From Globodera rostochiensis (Eukaryota; Nematoda; Chromadorea; Rhabditida; Heteroderidae): a DNA stretch of 64,000 nucleotides. Location of the stretch: positions 1,075,388 through 1,139,387 of the forward strand of contig JAEVLN010000009.1 in assembly GCA_018350325.1 (NCBI GenBank). The letters are read 5' to 3'. The translations under genes and the position numbers were made by a program. Position 1 is the first letter of the stretch. Each line of letters opens with the position of its first letter. Under the pieces are notes generated by a model. That model was not told the origin of the DNA, did not search any database, and worked only from the letters and a program-made list of their open reading frames with translations. Of this stretch, positions 19,284 to 30,678 are shown piece by piece.

Positions 19284-21786
19284 TTAGTACGGGTATCCGT
19301 AGCGATGCTCATGCAAATAATCGTCCTCGTAATCATAATAATCATGCTCGTAATCCGAGTCATCACAATAGCGGTGGTAATACGGTATTTGCCTACGAAC
19401 GCGTATGTGCACGGGTTTTGTGGTGTAAGGATTGCCCACAAGGCCATGGGTACGCATTTCATACATTCGGCCCATGCTAAAGTCAGTTTTTGTTAAGCAA
19501 AATCGAAGCATTTGGACAAAATTAAAAAGCTTGAGAAAAATAATGAATTTCCTTTAAATAAAATGCAAAAACAGTGACTGATTGACTAACCGACGAGTCT
19601 TAGAAAATTTTGCAGTTTTCTTGTTTTTCTCGGCATATTCCTTGGCCAATTGAACTTTGACATTCTCGGCCATTCCCGCAGGCCAAATAACATCAGTGAA
19701 CTTGCTCAGCATTGGATAATTATACATAAAATTCTAAATGTTAAGCTGTATAATCAACATAAAGAAAATTGGATTTTTGTTTACCATTTTAAGCAATAAA
19801 GGGTTGTTACCCCAACTTCTTGTCGAGATTTTTAAAGAACAAAAAAACGCTAACAAAGTTTTTCGGGTATTTGAACTAGAGTAGGACGGGACCGGGGCTG
19901 ATAATAAAAAGTCTCCAATTTTGAGACTGAATTTCCCCCTTATATAATCCCGGTTTTTTGGCGTGCCAACACAAAAAAATAATAGCCAATTATTTACCTA
20001 ATGTTTAGAATTAATCTTTGGGATTCTAAGAAAATGCCAGAAATAATACGGCGGCTAATAAATATTTCCCACTTTGAAGATTAAATAGGCCAATGCTTGC
20101 TCAAGTTTAGGGGGCGCATTTTTCTTCAAAACGCGCACATATTGCAGCTGCAAATCGGCCGTCAAACGATCGTAAAAAATGGAAAATTTGTAACAATGGC
20201 GCCGAGCAATCGCCAGCAGCTTAAAAGCCCGCTCCTCCCGAGAAAGCTGATCTAAACCGGGGATCTATTATTAAATTGTATTTTATTTTGGGGTGCTCGT
20301 CCTTTCTTGTCGTTTATTTGAGATTTCTGGAGTTTTTTGAAGAATTGTCGTTTAAATTTTGAATAAATCATTACTCAAGATCTATGCCAATGGGGGAAAC
20401 TATGTTAATGAACAATTATTTAACTTTCTTCTCACCTTCGTCACAGACGGAACCACTGACGCCGAGCAGGACGTTGCTCAACTGTGCCACCGGCAAATTG
20501 TGCGCACTGCGACAAAAATACAAGTAAATTTTTATGAATTTTAATTTTTTTTATTAAATATTTTCAATTTATTTAGATTATAGATAATTGAAAACAATTC
20601 ATAACAATTCACACCTCAATGACAAATATTCGTTGGTGCGTAACACGCGCTTCAGATACTTCTCCGACTCGAGCAACAAAAGCGCGCAATTGCCCAAAAA
20701 ATTAACACTTTCAACCCGTGACGAACTTCCCGTAAACATTTCGTTATGTAAAACGTCTTTTTCAATAATGTTGAGGTTAAGGAAATCAACAAAAGCGTCA
20801 AGAAGCTGAAAAACAATGCAAATTTAAAGAGTTTTTGATATAATAATGTTTTTAAAATATTTTCTTAAAAATGTTTTCACTTTTTTGCGCTTCGCCATCA
20901 GAAAGGGTTTGACTCGAATGGCCATTCGTTTGGACGTAAAATGCAATGCCTCCAGCGAGTCGTGGTCGTTGTCGAGAAAGTCAAAAATTTTGACCAGAAT
21001 TTCAGTCGGAAGAACCGACCCAAAATAGTCAACAGAAGCTGAAAAAACCGGCAAAAATAAAGCCCGGCAGGAGTTTCCGGGAGTCCCGACTCAAAGCCCA
21101 GTAAGCGAGTCGTGTTTTGATCTCGAAACCCCGGTCCCGTTAAAACAAAATTGTTGCCCATAATTTTATAAAAATCCTTAAAAAATTCTGTTTCAGAATT
21201 CGGTCCATTCTCTAATTTCTGAAGAAACTTTTTTTCTCAAGAAAAACGTTTTAGAAAAATCCTGAAATTGCAATTTTGAACTAATTTCTTGACAACCCGT
21301 TAAATTCGGCACCGCTTTCCCAGAAAGCTAAAAGCCAAATGGGTAACGCGGTTTACAAAGTTTTTATAACGAGGCACTCAGGCCCGTAGCAGACCCCCCA
21401 CCCGCCGAAAAATTTTCTGGCTACGGCCCTGGAGGCGCTGTCTACCGACGCAGAGTCTTCAGACTCATTCTTCCCAAATGGAAATTAAAAGCTTGTAAAA
21501 GATCAATTTATTCTTGGCTAATTTGGACCTTTATCATCTGGAAAGGATTTTGAACAAAGACTCAAAATGTCGGCCTCTAACCTAACTGATCAAGAGTGAA
21601 CAAAACAATTATTAATTACATAATACTCAAAAATAAAAAAGTAAAATTTATAATAAAATGTCAAAAATTGATAAACTCACCTTTTTCGTTGATGTTAATT
21701 GCCGATAACTGTTCTGAAATTTTGGCATCAGAATCACTGCCTGCACTGTTTGATGAACACATTTTGTTGAGCTCAATTATTTTCAT
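19284..21786 (-). CDS. F-box protein with Tyr/Asp/His-rich tail
   Basis: Seven exons fit in phase: 21786-21681, 21038-20881, 20805-20615, 20506-20436, 20251-20073, 19733-19591 and 19476-19284. After a short Ser-rich start (MKIIELNKMCSSNSAGSDSD), exon 2 carries an F-box (VLPTEILVKIFDFLDNDHDS, then LEALHFTSKRM). The middle is helical (LLDAFVDFLNLNIIEKD; LSREERAFKLLAIARRHCYK) and ends KFTDVIWPAGMAENVKVQLA. The last exon is unusual: after GRMYEMRTHGLVGNPYTTKP it becomes Tyr/Asp/Glu/His-rich (DYYDYEDDYLHEHRYGYPY). F-box proteins link substrates to SKP1-cullin ligases; the substrate here is unknown. Intron 1 contains CCCGGTCCCG-type repeat sequence and lies close to a tiny hAT-like insert upstream of the gene's repeat zone. 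No signal peptide. Confidence 0.7.
21379..21431. mobile_element. 53-bp hAT-like mini-element
   Basis: Ends CAGGCCCGTAGCAGA and TCTGGCTACGGCCCTG form an imperfect inverted repeat. Flanks GAGGCACT (21371-21378) and GAGGCGCT (21432-21439) match in 7 of 8 bases, consistent with an 8-bp target duplication. It lies in intron 1 of the F-box gene. The interior is C-rich, similar to the 23543-23731 element. Confidence 0.6.
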
Positions 21787-21866
21787 TTTTTAGGATGGCA
21801 CTGCTTTAATTTTGTTTTTTGAATAAAGAAATGTTTTTGTTACATTCAAATTTATGTAGTATTCAG

Positions 21867-22875
21867 CAGGCATGGACACGGTTATGAATTTCCTTAACCG
21901 TAACCGCCCGTCCTCAAACACTTAGAAACGTTAACCGTCCGTAACCGCCCGTCTTAAAAATCTCATAACCGTTAACCGCCCGTAACCGCCCGTCCTCAAA
22001 ATCTCATAACCGTTAACCGCCCGCGGTTATCCGCGGTTAACCGCATTATTTAAAAATCAATAAAGTTTCCAGATTTTGAACAATCGATTTTTCAAAACTA
22101 TTTTTTTCCGATCGTGATGTGGCGTCCTTCTAAAATTAAATCAAAATTGATGTGTATTGAACTTAACAAGTGATTTTTATCAGATTTTGTCAATGAATAA
22201 AATTTTTAAATCTCTTTCTAACACTTTCATGATTAAAATCTAACAAAGCGCGACCGATCAGAGAAATTTTTTCTGTTTTTTTTGCGCTTTAGATTTATAA
22301 AATATTTTTTGGGCGGTGTGGGGGTTCGGCGGTGCCGATAGGCGCCGCCGAGAGAAAAAATTGAATATTTACCGACTTATGCTAAGAAAAATTGTCAAAT
22401 TTAGGTGATTGAACGTTTTAAAATGCACTAATTATTTATGTAAACACTTAGAATTTTACTTTTTATAGCTAAAATTTTTGTAAAAAATTGTAAGAATACT
22501 AAACAGAAGGGATATTAAAATATAAATAAAACGATTACAGCGGGTGGGGCTAGAACCTAGAACAAATAAAATCAGTCGGAGAGTTTCACCACTAAGCCAT
22601 CGGATCGATAAAGTAATTTGGTGAAATGTGTATAAAAGACAAAGAAATTATAAGGCAAATCATCTCAATCCTCAGCAGCCAAAAAATAACGGATACGACG
22701 GCTAACCGCGGTTTTAGAGGTCATAACCGTCAACCGACCGTAACCGCCCGCCCTCAAAATCTCATAACCGTTAACCGCCCGTAACCGCGACCTTTTAAAT
22801 TCCATAACCGTTAACCGCGGGTAACCGCGGTTAACCGCGGATAACCGCGGTTACGGGTAACCGTGTCCATGCCTG
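21867..22875. mobile_element. 1009-bp non-autonomous hAT element
   Basis: Perfect 18-bp ends, CAGGCATGGACACGGTTA and TAACCGTGTCCATGCCTG, and a perfect 8-bp target duplication GTATTCAG (21859-21866 and 22876-22883) identify a hAT-type insertion. Both subterminal zones (to about 22045 and from about 22690) are arrays of ACCGTTAACCGCCCGTA-like units. The middle holds a dispersed-repeat segment (GGTGCCGATAGGCGCCGCCG near 22330) and a tRNA-like segment. There is no transposase. Confidence 0.92.
22545..22602 (-). ncRNA. tRNA-like (pol III A/B box) segment inside the hAT element
   Basis: On the minus strand, TGGCTTAGTGG fits the A box and GGTTCTAGCCC, about 40 bp on, fits the B box of RNA polymerase III promoters. 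I could not fold a full tRNA with a paired acceptor stem, so a tRNA pseudogene or SINE head is more likely than a working tRNA. Confidence 0.45.
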
Positions 22876-22883
22876 GTATTCAG

Positions 22884-24147
22884 AATGAATTAATAAAAAT
22901 AATCTACCTAAACAATAAAATTGATGCGGACAGACAAATAGGTTGTACTGCCATGGGGATGTGCTCTTTCTTCTCTTTGGTCTTTGAAACATTCTTTTTT
23001 TTAAAATTCGGCACCACATCCAAATTGAATTTTCTCGCTATTAAATTAAGGATTTATGAATTTTCAAATCTTTCAAGCCCATAATTCTTTAATGATTTCT
23101 CACCAAAAATGTCGTCTTTAACAGTGCAAAAAATCTTGTTTTCCGAGGCTAAAAACTCAAGACCGTGACCCAAAAAAAAACCGAGAAATTTCTCGACTCG
23201 AGAACCGAGACTCTCGAGCATCCCTACCTACTAATAACACCCATTTTTTGTTTTGACAATTTCCTCCTAACTAATCAATTAGGTATACATAGGAAGTTGC
23301 TCTTTTCAGCGTTTTGATAATCGATTGTTTTCCTTGGTCCAATGTTCATTGACCAACTAAAAGTAAATAAATGCGTAGGTTTAGTGGCAAGCGGACCCCC
23401 CCACCCCCCTCCCTTCCCACCCGCACACATTCATTCATAATGCAGAAAATGTTTACGTGTTTTCTGAGCATTGAGCTTCTCCCTCTTTTTTAACATTTTT
23501 TATTCTATGTACATATATTTGTTTTTGAGTCTCCTTCATCAGCAAGGGCGTAGCCAGCAGGGGGGGGGCCGTGGGGCCTGCCCCCCCCCGAAAATTTTTT
23601 TTGAGAGAAAAAAAACCAAACAGGGGACCCTTTTGTTTTTCAAAATTTTTTTGTAATTTTTGGACCACACCCCTAAGAATCGACTTTGGATCCCCCCCCC
23701 CCCCCGAAAAAAATTCCTGGCTCCGCCCTTGCTCATCAGATAAGTAATGTTTTTTTTTTTTGCGGGATTTTTAAAGGAATTTGTAAATAAAATGTTTTAT
23801 TTTTGTTGCAATCCAAATTCGCTATTCAATTTTTCAAAAAAGTTGGCCTCAAAATCATCAAAAAAGCATGGTCGAGCTTACTTGCCTTTTCGTGTAATTT
23901 TTTGCTTTTTTTTGAATGATTTGGATGCCAACATTGATTTTTTTTAAATTTAATATGAAAAAATGTTAAAAATCGCGTTCGGTGTTCGTAACACGTTTTG
24001 CATGACCTTAAGAAAATTTATATTGTTTTCGAAAAATGGGGGGCGACAAATAACTCGGTTTCCCAATTTTTCAATAAAATGCGGTCCTTTTGCGCATTTA
24101 TATGCAACATGTAAGAAAGTTAAAACTTTTTTTGGTTTCAACATTTT
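22884..24147. other. Intergenic repeat-rich region
   Basis: Contains the CGAGAC repeat block at 23145-23222, a C-rich run at 23395-23420 and a hAT-like element at 23543-23731, then AT-rich DNA with no supported exon before the PRXL2-like gene. Confidence 0.45.
23543..23731. mobile_element. 189-bp hAT-like MITE
   Basis: Ends CAAGGGCGTAGCCAG and CTGGCTCCGCCCTTG are inverted repeats. Flanks TTCATCAG (23535-23542) and CTCATCAG (23732-23739) differ at one base, as an 8-bp target duplication would after some decay. The interior is two G/C homopolymer blocks around AT-rich DNA. Confidence 0.75.
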
Positions 24148-25826
24148 ATGAAATTGAGTAAATCGCTTATGCTAATGACTTTCGTCGGCTGCGGAGCAAT
24201 TGCCGCCGCTTTAAGTGGCATCATTCTCTATGCAAATTTGCCCACCCGTATGACCATCGGCGCAATTGTGCCCACTGTGGAATATTTGGCGGGCACGCGA
24301 CTGAAAAAGTTGGAATTGGGCCACGGCGCCCAATCCGCACTGGCCGGACCCGAAATTAAGGTGTCCGATCGACTCTGATCACTTGATCCAGACTCAATAT
24401 TAACATTTCTGTAATTTTGTTGTACTAAATAGAATTCTCTTGACCTCTAAAACTAAGGATTTGATGAAATTGGCAAGATGAACTGTTACAACAAGTTGAA
24501 GCTTATTTAAGGACCATTTTTTTATCGCACACAAAATTCGCATTTTGATGGTACCCCCCCCCCCCCCCCCCCCTTAGGGCCCGGTTCTAAAATATTACTT
24601 TAATAAAAAAATACTTATTTCAGGCTGGCGAACTGTTTAATTCCGGTTCGCCTCTTCTGGTGATGGCTGTGCGTAGACCTGGTACTTTTATAATTTTTTA
24701 TATATTTTTTTACTCCAAAATCCCGACGACTCAAAAATGAAGATCCCGTTTTTCGGCTATCTTAATTTATAGCAGTCTTTTTACCCGTTTGACTAATCGG
24801 GGTAAATGTGATATCAATCGACAATGACTAATCGGGGTAAATGTGATATCAATCGACAACACTTCTCGATGAAACAAATCGATCGGGGGTGGGGGAGTTT
24901 TTAATCCGATATTTGTCCATATATGTCCCAAAATAAGTTTGAAAATGCGTTTGGTCCTAATTCTTCTCGATTTTCGGTTGCGCGTTCTGCCGCAAGCAGG
25001 CGAGCGCGTTGTGCAACGCGCGCGATCGTTTTGCGGACAAAGGCGTGCGCGTTGTGGGCGTGGTGCACGAGCAGCTCGGTGTGGACCAATTCCGCCCGTT
25101 TCTGTCGTGCGCGGACGCCATTTATTGGGACGAGGAGGTGTGTGTGTTCTTCATAAGAATTTGCTTAATTGTTTTTTTTTTGTTTAAAAGACATAATTAA
25201 TTCATATTCCCAAAACGCTTAAATGAAACTGGACTCCAATGAATAAATGTTTCGCAATTAATGCCTCAAAACATTATTAATAAGAATTTTTTTTTCAGAA
25301 ACGCTTTTTTGGCCCTTCGCAACGTTGGCTTCCGCTTTGGATGGGCTTTTTGCGCCTGTCCACTTATGTGAACTACTACAAGACGAGCAAAGCCGGCTTT
25401 GATGGCAACAAGGAGGGCGAGGGCCGTCTGTTGGGGGGTTAGAAAATTTATGAAAAACCGAGAAAAAAAATTCAACGGAGCCCTTACAAATCAGTGGGCA
25501 CAACTGGGTGTGAAATTTTACAAGAAATGCTTGGCTATTAAAAAAAAATAGTTGTCGAGAATATGCGGTTTTTAAGGCCTAATACAAAAAAAAAGGAATT
25601 TTTGCGCCTTCAGAAGCTTAAAAGAAACAACAACAAAAAAAAGAGAGCAGATTCCAAACAAAAAAGGCGTATTTTTTTGCGAAAAATTTAATTAATTATT
25701 AATTACCCAATTTTCTCAGGCGTTTACTTGGTTAACGGCGACAAAATGCTTTTCGCACATTTGGAGCAGGAATGGGGCGACGAGGCCAACATGAACAAAT
25801 TGTTGGACGCTGTGGCGAAAATTTGA
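24148..25826 (+). CDS. PRXL2/FAM213-type peroxiredoxin-like protein
   Basis: Exons 24148-24360, 24624-24681, about 24977-25137, 25299-25437 and 25720-25826. The N-terminus has a hydrophobic anchor (LMLMTFVGCGAIAAALSGII). Then come AGELFNSGSPLLVMAVRRPG, a C-x-x-C motif (GCAFCRKQA), GVRVVGVVHEQLGVDQFRPF, KRFFGPSQRWLPLWMGFLRL, KEGEGRLLGG and GVYLVNGDKMLFAHLEQEWG. This order and these motifs match PRXL2A, a thioredoxin-fold redox protein of the AhpC/TSA-like type. Both cysteines of the motif are present. All joins are in phase, but the acceptor of exon 3 reads ATTTTCG instead of ATTTTCAG: either a one-base assembly deletion or a non-AG splice. Intron 2 contains a 38-bp direct duplication (GACTAATCGGGGTAAATGTG...). 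Confidence 0.88.
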
Positions 25827-26332
25827 TTTCATAAAATGTTTTGATTGAATTTTTGACAAATTTAGCTATTGACTCTTTATATTCTCATAAAAATTTGGCG
25901 ATTTAGGGCGAGATTATTCAATCGAAGTAATTAAGTCCCTAAAATTTCTTTTAAAAAATGCAATAAAAACGAAAAATGTACCCTTAAAATCAAAGAATTT
26001 TTCAAACTAAAGCTGTACCCCTATCTTTTTCTTTGACCAAAAATGCATCACCAAAGATTGAAAATTTTCCCTAAAATTTTTTAATTGATATTTTTTTAAT
26101 AAAATTTTAAACCCTGGTCATAAAAATCAAATTCACACTGACCGAATAAGCCATGGAATAAAATAACCGAATTCACCCCAGAAAATAAAAAGGTTCATAT
26201 TTGTATGAAATTGTTGTTAATTTAAGAATTTACCGTTGAAAACGCATGATGGATTTAAAATTTTAAAAGTAATAATAACTAACTCCAATCAAAAATGTAA
26301 GTTCTAATGATTAAAAAACAACTGATCAAAAC
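25827..26332. other. AT-rich intergenic sequence
   Basis: No coding or RNA feature is seen between the PRXL2-like gene and the minus-strand exons that end near 26333. Confidence 0.4.
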
Positions 26333-27872
26333 TCGTCGTTTTTCGGAACAGCCAAATTCTCAAATTTCACGGAATCAGCAATGTTATATTCGTTGTTGAG
26401 CGGGCTGAATTGCTTGAATATGTTCTCTCCCAAATTGATGTGCAGACGCCGTACCTCAGCAAGATTGTACTTAATAAGTACGGCAATTTCAAATTTGATA
26501 AATCAGAGCATATCAAAATTTTCAGTTTTCTGATTTTTTAAGCAAAAATGAGAGAAAGGGCAATAATTTTTTACGCACTTACTTTGAACTTGTCGATTTT
26601 CAGTAAGTCGGAGAGTTGTAGAACCATGGGGCTTTTGGATTTTCTGGTTTTGCAGCTGTAATTTTGAGTGTATTTTAAATAATTAGTTAAATTATAAGTT
26701 TTCTACTGTACATACCTATTGTGAATCATAAAAAAGAAAAATTCAAATACCTGAATGCTAATAACAAGTTTTATCAGACATGATTTCAATATTCAAAAAA
26801 GCGGAGGGTCGAATTAACTGGGCAAAGCGTCCGTTTTGCCAAGTTTATGTAATAGTTCTATTTTGTTAATTTAAAAATTAAAAAACAAGCAAATGAAAGG
26901 ATTGACTAAAATGAAAAAAACCATCTTTTTAATTTCACGAAGATTCAAAAAGACCAGTAGCTATTAGTACCCGACCCGACGGAAAAGCCCAACCTAATGA
27001 TCTAAAATTAGTGCACGCCGGTCGGTCTCTGCCGTGGTTTGTCACCCACTTGTGCTCCACCGTCAGCGTCACGTTCCTGAATGCCCCCTCAAGCGAATCA
27101 TACATGAACAATCCAAGGCACTTGCGCTCCACCAGAAGTGCCGGCAAAGCAAATGTGAGCATGTTGTTACGGGCAAACTTCTCGACAATTGTATCTTCTT
27201 CTTCGTAATCATTACTGACGGCGTCCTTGTTAATGATGCCGCCATCGGCGGATGAGCCCATCGAGATGGAAAATGACCTGTCAAAATGCGGTATTAGGCA
27301 GTAGGCCTATGATTGCTTTTAATCGTATAATTAAATAATGCAAATCAAAAGATTTTTACACAAGCCTTGCCAGTGGTTAACAATTTTTGTCATTTTTAAA
27401 AATCTTAATTTTGCATCGATTTTAATTGAGTATCATCAAAGTGCTCCCGACCCTTCGGGCGCGGGAATGTCGGGGGTTCGTGGACGAAAAACCCTCACAA
27501 CCAAAAATGTTGGGAGTTCGTCGTGGACGGGGAGAAATTATAAAGTGCAAATTTTCGATAGTTTGTTGTGCTTAAGGATTCGAGAACATGTTCGTAGTTT
27601 TAAGCCTTAATTGTACCGAATAAAAGCTTAAAAATAAAACAAGTCTGATCAAAATATCATTTAAATCCTTCGATCAAATTGCCTTAAAAATATATTTTTT
27701 ATAAATTTTTACTCAGCTTCTTTTGTTTGTTCAGCGCACGCGGTGAAGAAGGAGCCGGCAGGCAATTTGTATGTCAACTTTAATGTGGCCTTAATTTCGG
27801 AAACTTTCTTCTCATCGTCTCCATAGCACACCGTGCACCCGTCGAGAAGCAACAACAGAATATCTGTTGAAA
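26333..27872 (-). CDS. Unrecognised multi-exon protein (exons only partly joined)
   Basis: At least four minus-strand segments look coding. They are about 27870-27715 (DILLLLLDGCTVCYGDDEKK... to LPAGSFFTACAEQT), 27282 to about 26990 (SFSISMGSSADGGIINKDAV, acidic DYEEEDTIVEKF, then ERKCLGLFMYDSLEGAFRNV and TLTVEHKWVTNHG), about 26660-26580 (SPMVLQLSDLLKIDKFK) and about 26500-26333 (YNLAEVRRLHINLGENIFKQ... FENLAVPKNDEF, stop). The G+C of these blocks is clearly above the surrounding introns. I do not recognise the family, and the exact splice joins and the start were not resolved. There is no obvious signal peptide in these pieces. They might belong to one gene with the exons at 28.8-29.2 kb. 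Confidence 0.4.
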
Positions 27873-27965
27873 ATATTTTGTTTTTTGAATGTATCTTTTT
27901 CCGTATGATCCTTAATTAAATGCAGATTTTTCTGATCAGATCACATTTTGATTTGAAAAGGGGAC

Positions 27966-28315
27966 AGTTTGGCGCCGGCCGTTTTGGTGTCGACAAGTTT
28001 GAAATGTTATAACTTTTTGATTATTTGACCAAATCAAATTCGAAGGCACTGGCACGAAAAGTTGAGATTTTACTTAAGCTAAACTTTTTGAGAAGAGTTG
28101 AATCTAAGGTTGTACGGGATCACTACCGGGACGAGATTTCTCTGTTTTTTCAAGTCCCGGTCCCGATTTTTCCCAAAAGTCCCGGTCCCGGCCAACTCAA
28201 GTTGAATCGGTAATATAAAGAGTGCTTCTGAATTATATTAATTTGATTTGCTTTCTTAATAACTAATAGTAAGTTATGTTTGGTCGCGCGCCAAGGTCGG
28301 CGCCAAACTGTCTGA
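27966..28315. mobile_element. Inverted-repeat element with GGCGCC ends
   Basis: ACAGTTTGGCGCCGGCCG and GGTCGGCGCCAAACTGT form terminal inverted repeats about 350 bp apart. The subterminal GTCGACAAGTTTGAAATGTTAT resembles the ends of the 44379-44814 element. A nested GTCCCGGTCCCGG block (28157-28198) sits inside. I did not find a clean target duplication. Confidence 0.55.
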
Positions 28316-28779
28316 TCCAATTTTGATAGTAAAGCGCACGCTTGGCCTTTGGAGGTATGCCCCACAGACCGTGATCAGATTAAACATTCACAATAAAAGA
28401 GATGAAGTTCCTAATGAATAAATATTTAATTAAATATTTTAATTGGTTTTCAAAAATGATCAGAACAAAGACATTTATGTTTTTTAACATTTGAAATTCC
28501 ATACACTCACTATTTTTGGTGCTTTCTCTCTCTGGCTTTTTGTTCTTGTAGAATTTCACCTTTTAAAATATTTTATATATATTCTTGAAGCAATAATAAT
28601 CGTATTTTGATAGTTTTTCAGGGAAACCAAATCAGTCCCGATACACGGGATCATTTTAAAATTTCAAAGGCTAGGACGCCCGGTTCCGGAGAATTTGTGA
28701 TCTCCGGAATTTTCGTGGACTCGGACACCTCAATTTTCAAAAAGTTAAAGAACCTTGGCGCAATACTTGATCTGTTCAT

Positions 28780-29202
28780 ACAACGGATCACCACAGACGT
28801 GGGTCTAAACAAAATAAGTTAATTATTTATTTACCTCAAAAACCCACAAAAATGCGATTATGAAAGTCGCCGAGACATTTGGTATCACCAAAAGGCTCAT
28901 AATCCAAAGCCGGCCGTTCATATTTTTGAGTTACTTCGTTCCGCCACTTTATTGGTTTAAAAAAATATATTGTTAATATAATTGTTGAAATTATGTTTAA
29001 AAAAGTGCCGTTTTGCGTTAACAAATTAAAAAATTTTGAAAATTACTGCGCATTTGCCGTTCTTGTGATCGTAATGAACATCGCAATCCTTGTTCGTCAA
29101 AGTCTCATAATACTTCTGGTCCTGTTTGTTTTCTTCTTTTCCGGAGGAATTAAGCCTAGAGGCCGAAAGCGTCAAAAGTGCCAAAAACCAAACTTTGAAC
29201 AT
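28780..29202 (-). CDS. 5' part of a secreted cysteine-rich protein
   Basis: Exon 29202-29047 starts MFKVWFLALLTLSASRLNSS, a plausible short signal peptide, and continues with NKDCDVHYDHKNGKCA before a GTAATT donor. Exon about 28953-28850 gives WRNEVTQKYERPALDYEPFG and DTKCLGDFHNRIF. The next gives THVCGDPLYEQIKYCAK. The spacing of six cysteines suggests a small disulphide-rich extracellular domain, which I cannot name. The 3' continuation is uncertain: exons at 26.3-27.9 kb on the same strand could follow, or the gene may end nearer. The start was chosen because it is the only ATG opening a hydrophobic leader. Confidence 0.45.
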
Positions 29203-30678
29203 TTCGTATTTTAAATGCTGAAATGCCAATGCTTTTATTAAAAATAGGTAATGAGAAGAAAGCAAAAACAAATATTTTGCAATGACTTATTTTAAAAAGG
29301 TTTCCAAAAGCAAAAAAATTAAAATTGTTAACATTTCTAAACATCAGAAAAATGTTCAATCGTTTTTATTGAATTTTCCGAATGAGTGGAACTTAATGCA
29401 AATAATAAATAGACATCTAAATGGTGTGAATGAATGAATGATACGCGATGAATAAGCATTTTTTTGTTTGTTTTTTGTTTGTTTTTTGTTTGTATTTATT
29501 TATGTTCGTTTCTTTCGTCAATTATTGCATTTTTTTTGTTAATAAAATTATATTCAAATTACATCATTAAGCCAGAACAAATTGATGCAACGAAATAAAA
29601 TGATCGTTTTTATGTAAAACCACAAATTAATATAAAATTCTTTAGCAGAAATAGTCAAGACGCGGTGTCGAAAACCATTCTCGGTCAATACCATTTTTCA
29701 GGGAAAAATTGATTGCTGGGATTGACGAATTGACATTTCTAAAAATTTAAAGATCATTCAAAGGAACTAATCAAGCAAGTCTGATTGTTTTGGATTTATT
29801 TATAAATGTAATTAATTATGTTAGAAAAACAAATAAAAGATTGTATGAATATTGCGCGGCATTTCGATTGGAATGGAAACAGTTGCGCGTTTGTTCGTCA
29901 AGCAGTACAAGCAACAATGTAATTTTGTGCGTCCAATTCATCCTATTCAAAAATAAAATATATTCACAGTTCATGTGATTATTGAATTGATCAGTCGTGG
30001 GTTTGATTCTTACCCGGGGCTACCATTTAGCCTATCTTTTACTTTTGTTTAATCAAAACATTTCTAATTCAACCAATAAACTATTACCATAAAAATAAAT
30101 ATGAATACTTTAAATAAAAATGAAGACATTAGGTACGCTTTTGAATTTTTATCATAATATTGATGCCCTTTGTTTTGAGAGGTCAGCAAATTGCGGTGGT
30201 TGTAGGGCTGTGCGATTTCTAAAAATAAATACAATTTTTGTTTGAATTAATATTAAAAAATAAAAATTAAATTGTTAACCGTCGAAGGGAGCACGAAGTT
30301 GATTGGAGTTCCACATTGATCATACTTGTTCTTCTGTAGTCCAAATTGCTTCGGTTTTGATCAGCAGATTGCGAATTCCACGTGAAAAGATTTCTCATTT
30401 TTAAACTTGTTTTCTTAACATTGGAATAAATGCATCAGTTTTAATATTGTTTTTATGATACAAAAATAATATAATAATAATAAGTCTAATTAAAGTCCTA
30501 GTCCAAAACAGATCCGATGACAAAAAGTTAGTCGGATAAACGACAACAAATTTCCGTGTATTGGATTATGATCAACTTATGTCTAGTCCGATCATACTTC
30601 CGCTGATCTGATCATCTCAGACCAGAATCCAAACACGGACGGACAGAACAAAAGATAAATTCAGATCACAATTTGTGA
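29203..30678. other. AT-rich region, no gene supported
   Basis: Includes TTTTTTGTTTG-type runs near 29460-29490 and a B-box-like GGTTTGATTCTTACCCGG at 30000-30020, possibly a decayed tRNA or SINE. A plus-strand 62-codon frame at 29790 has no supporting splice partner. Nothing else is recognised. Confidence 0.35.

Noticed and set aside
22545..22602. Functional tRNA gene
   Set aside because: A and B boxes are present, but no seven-base acceptor stem could be paired.
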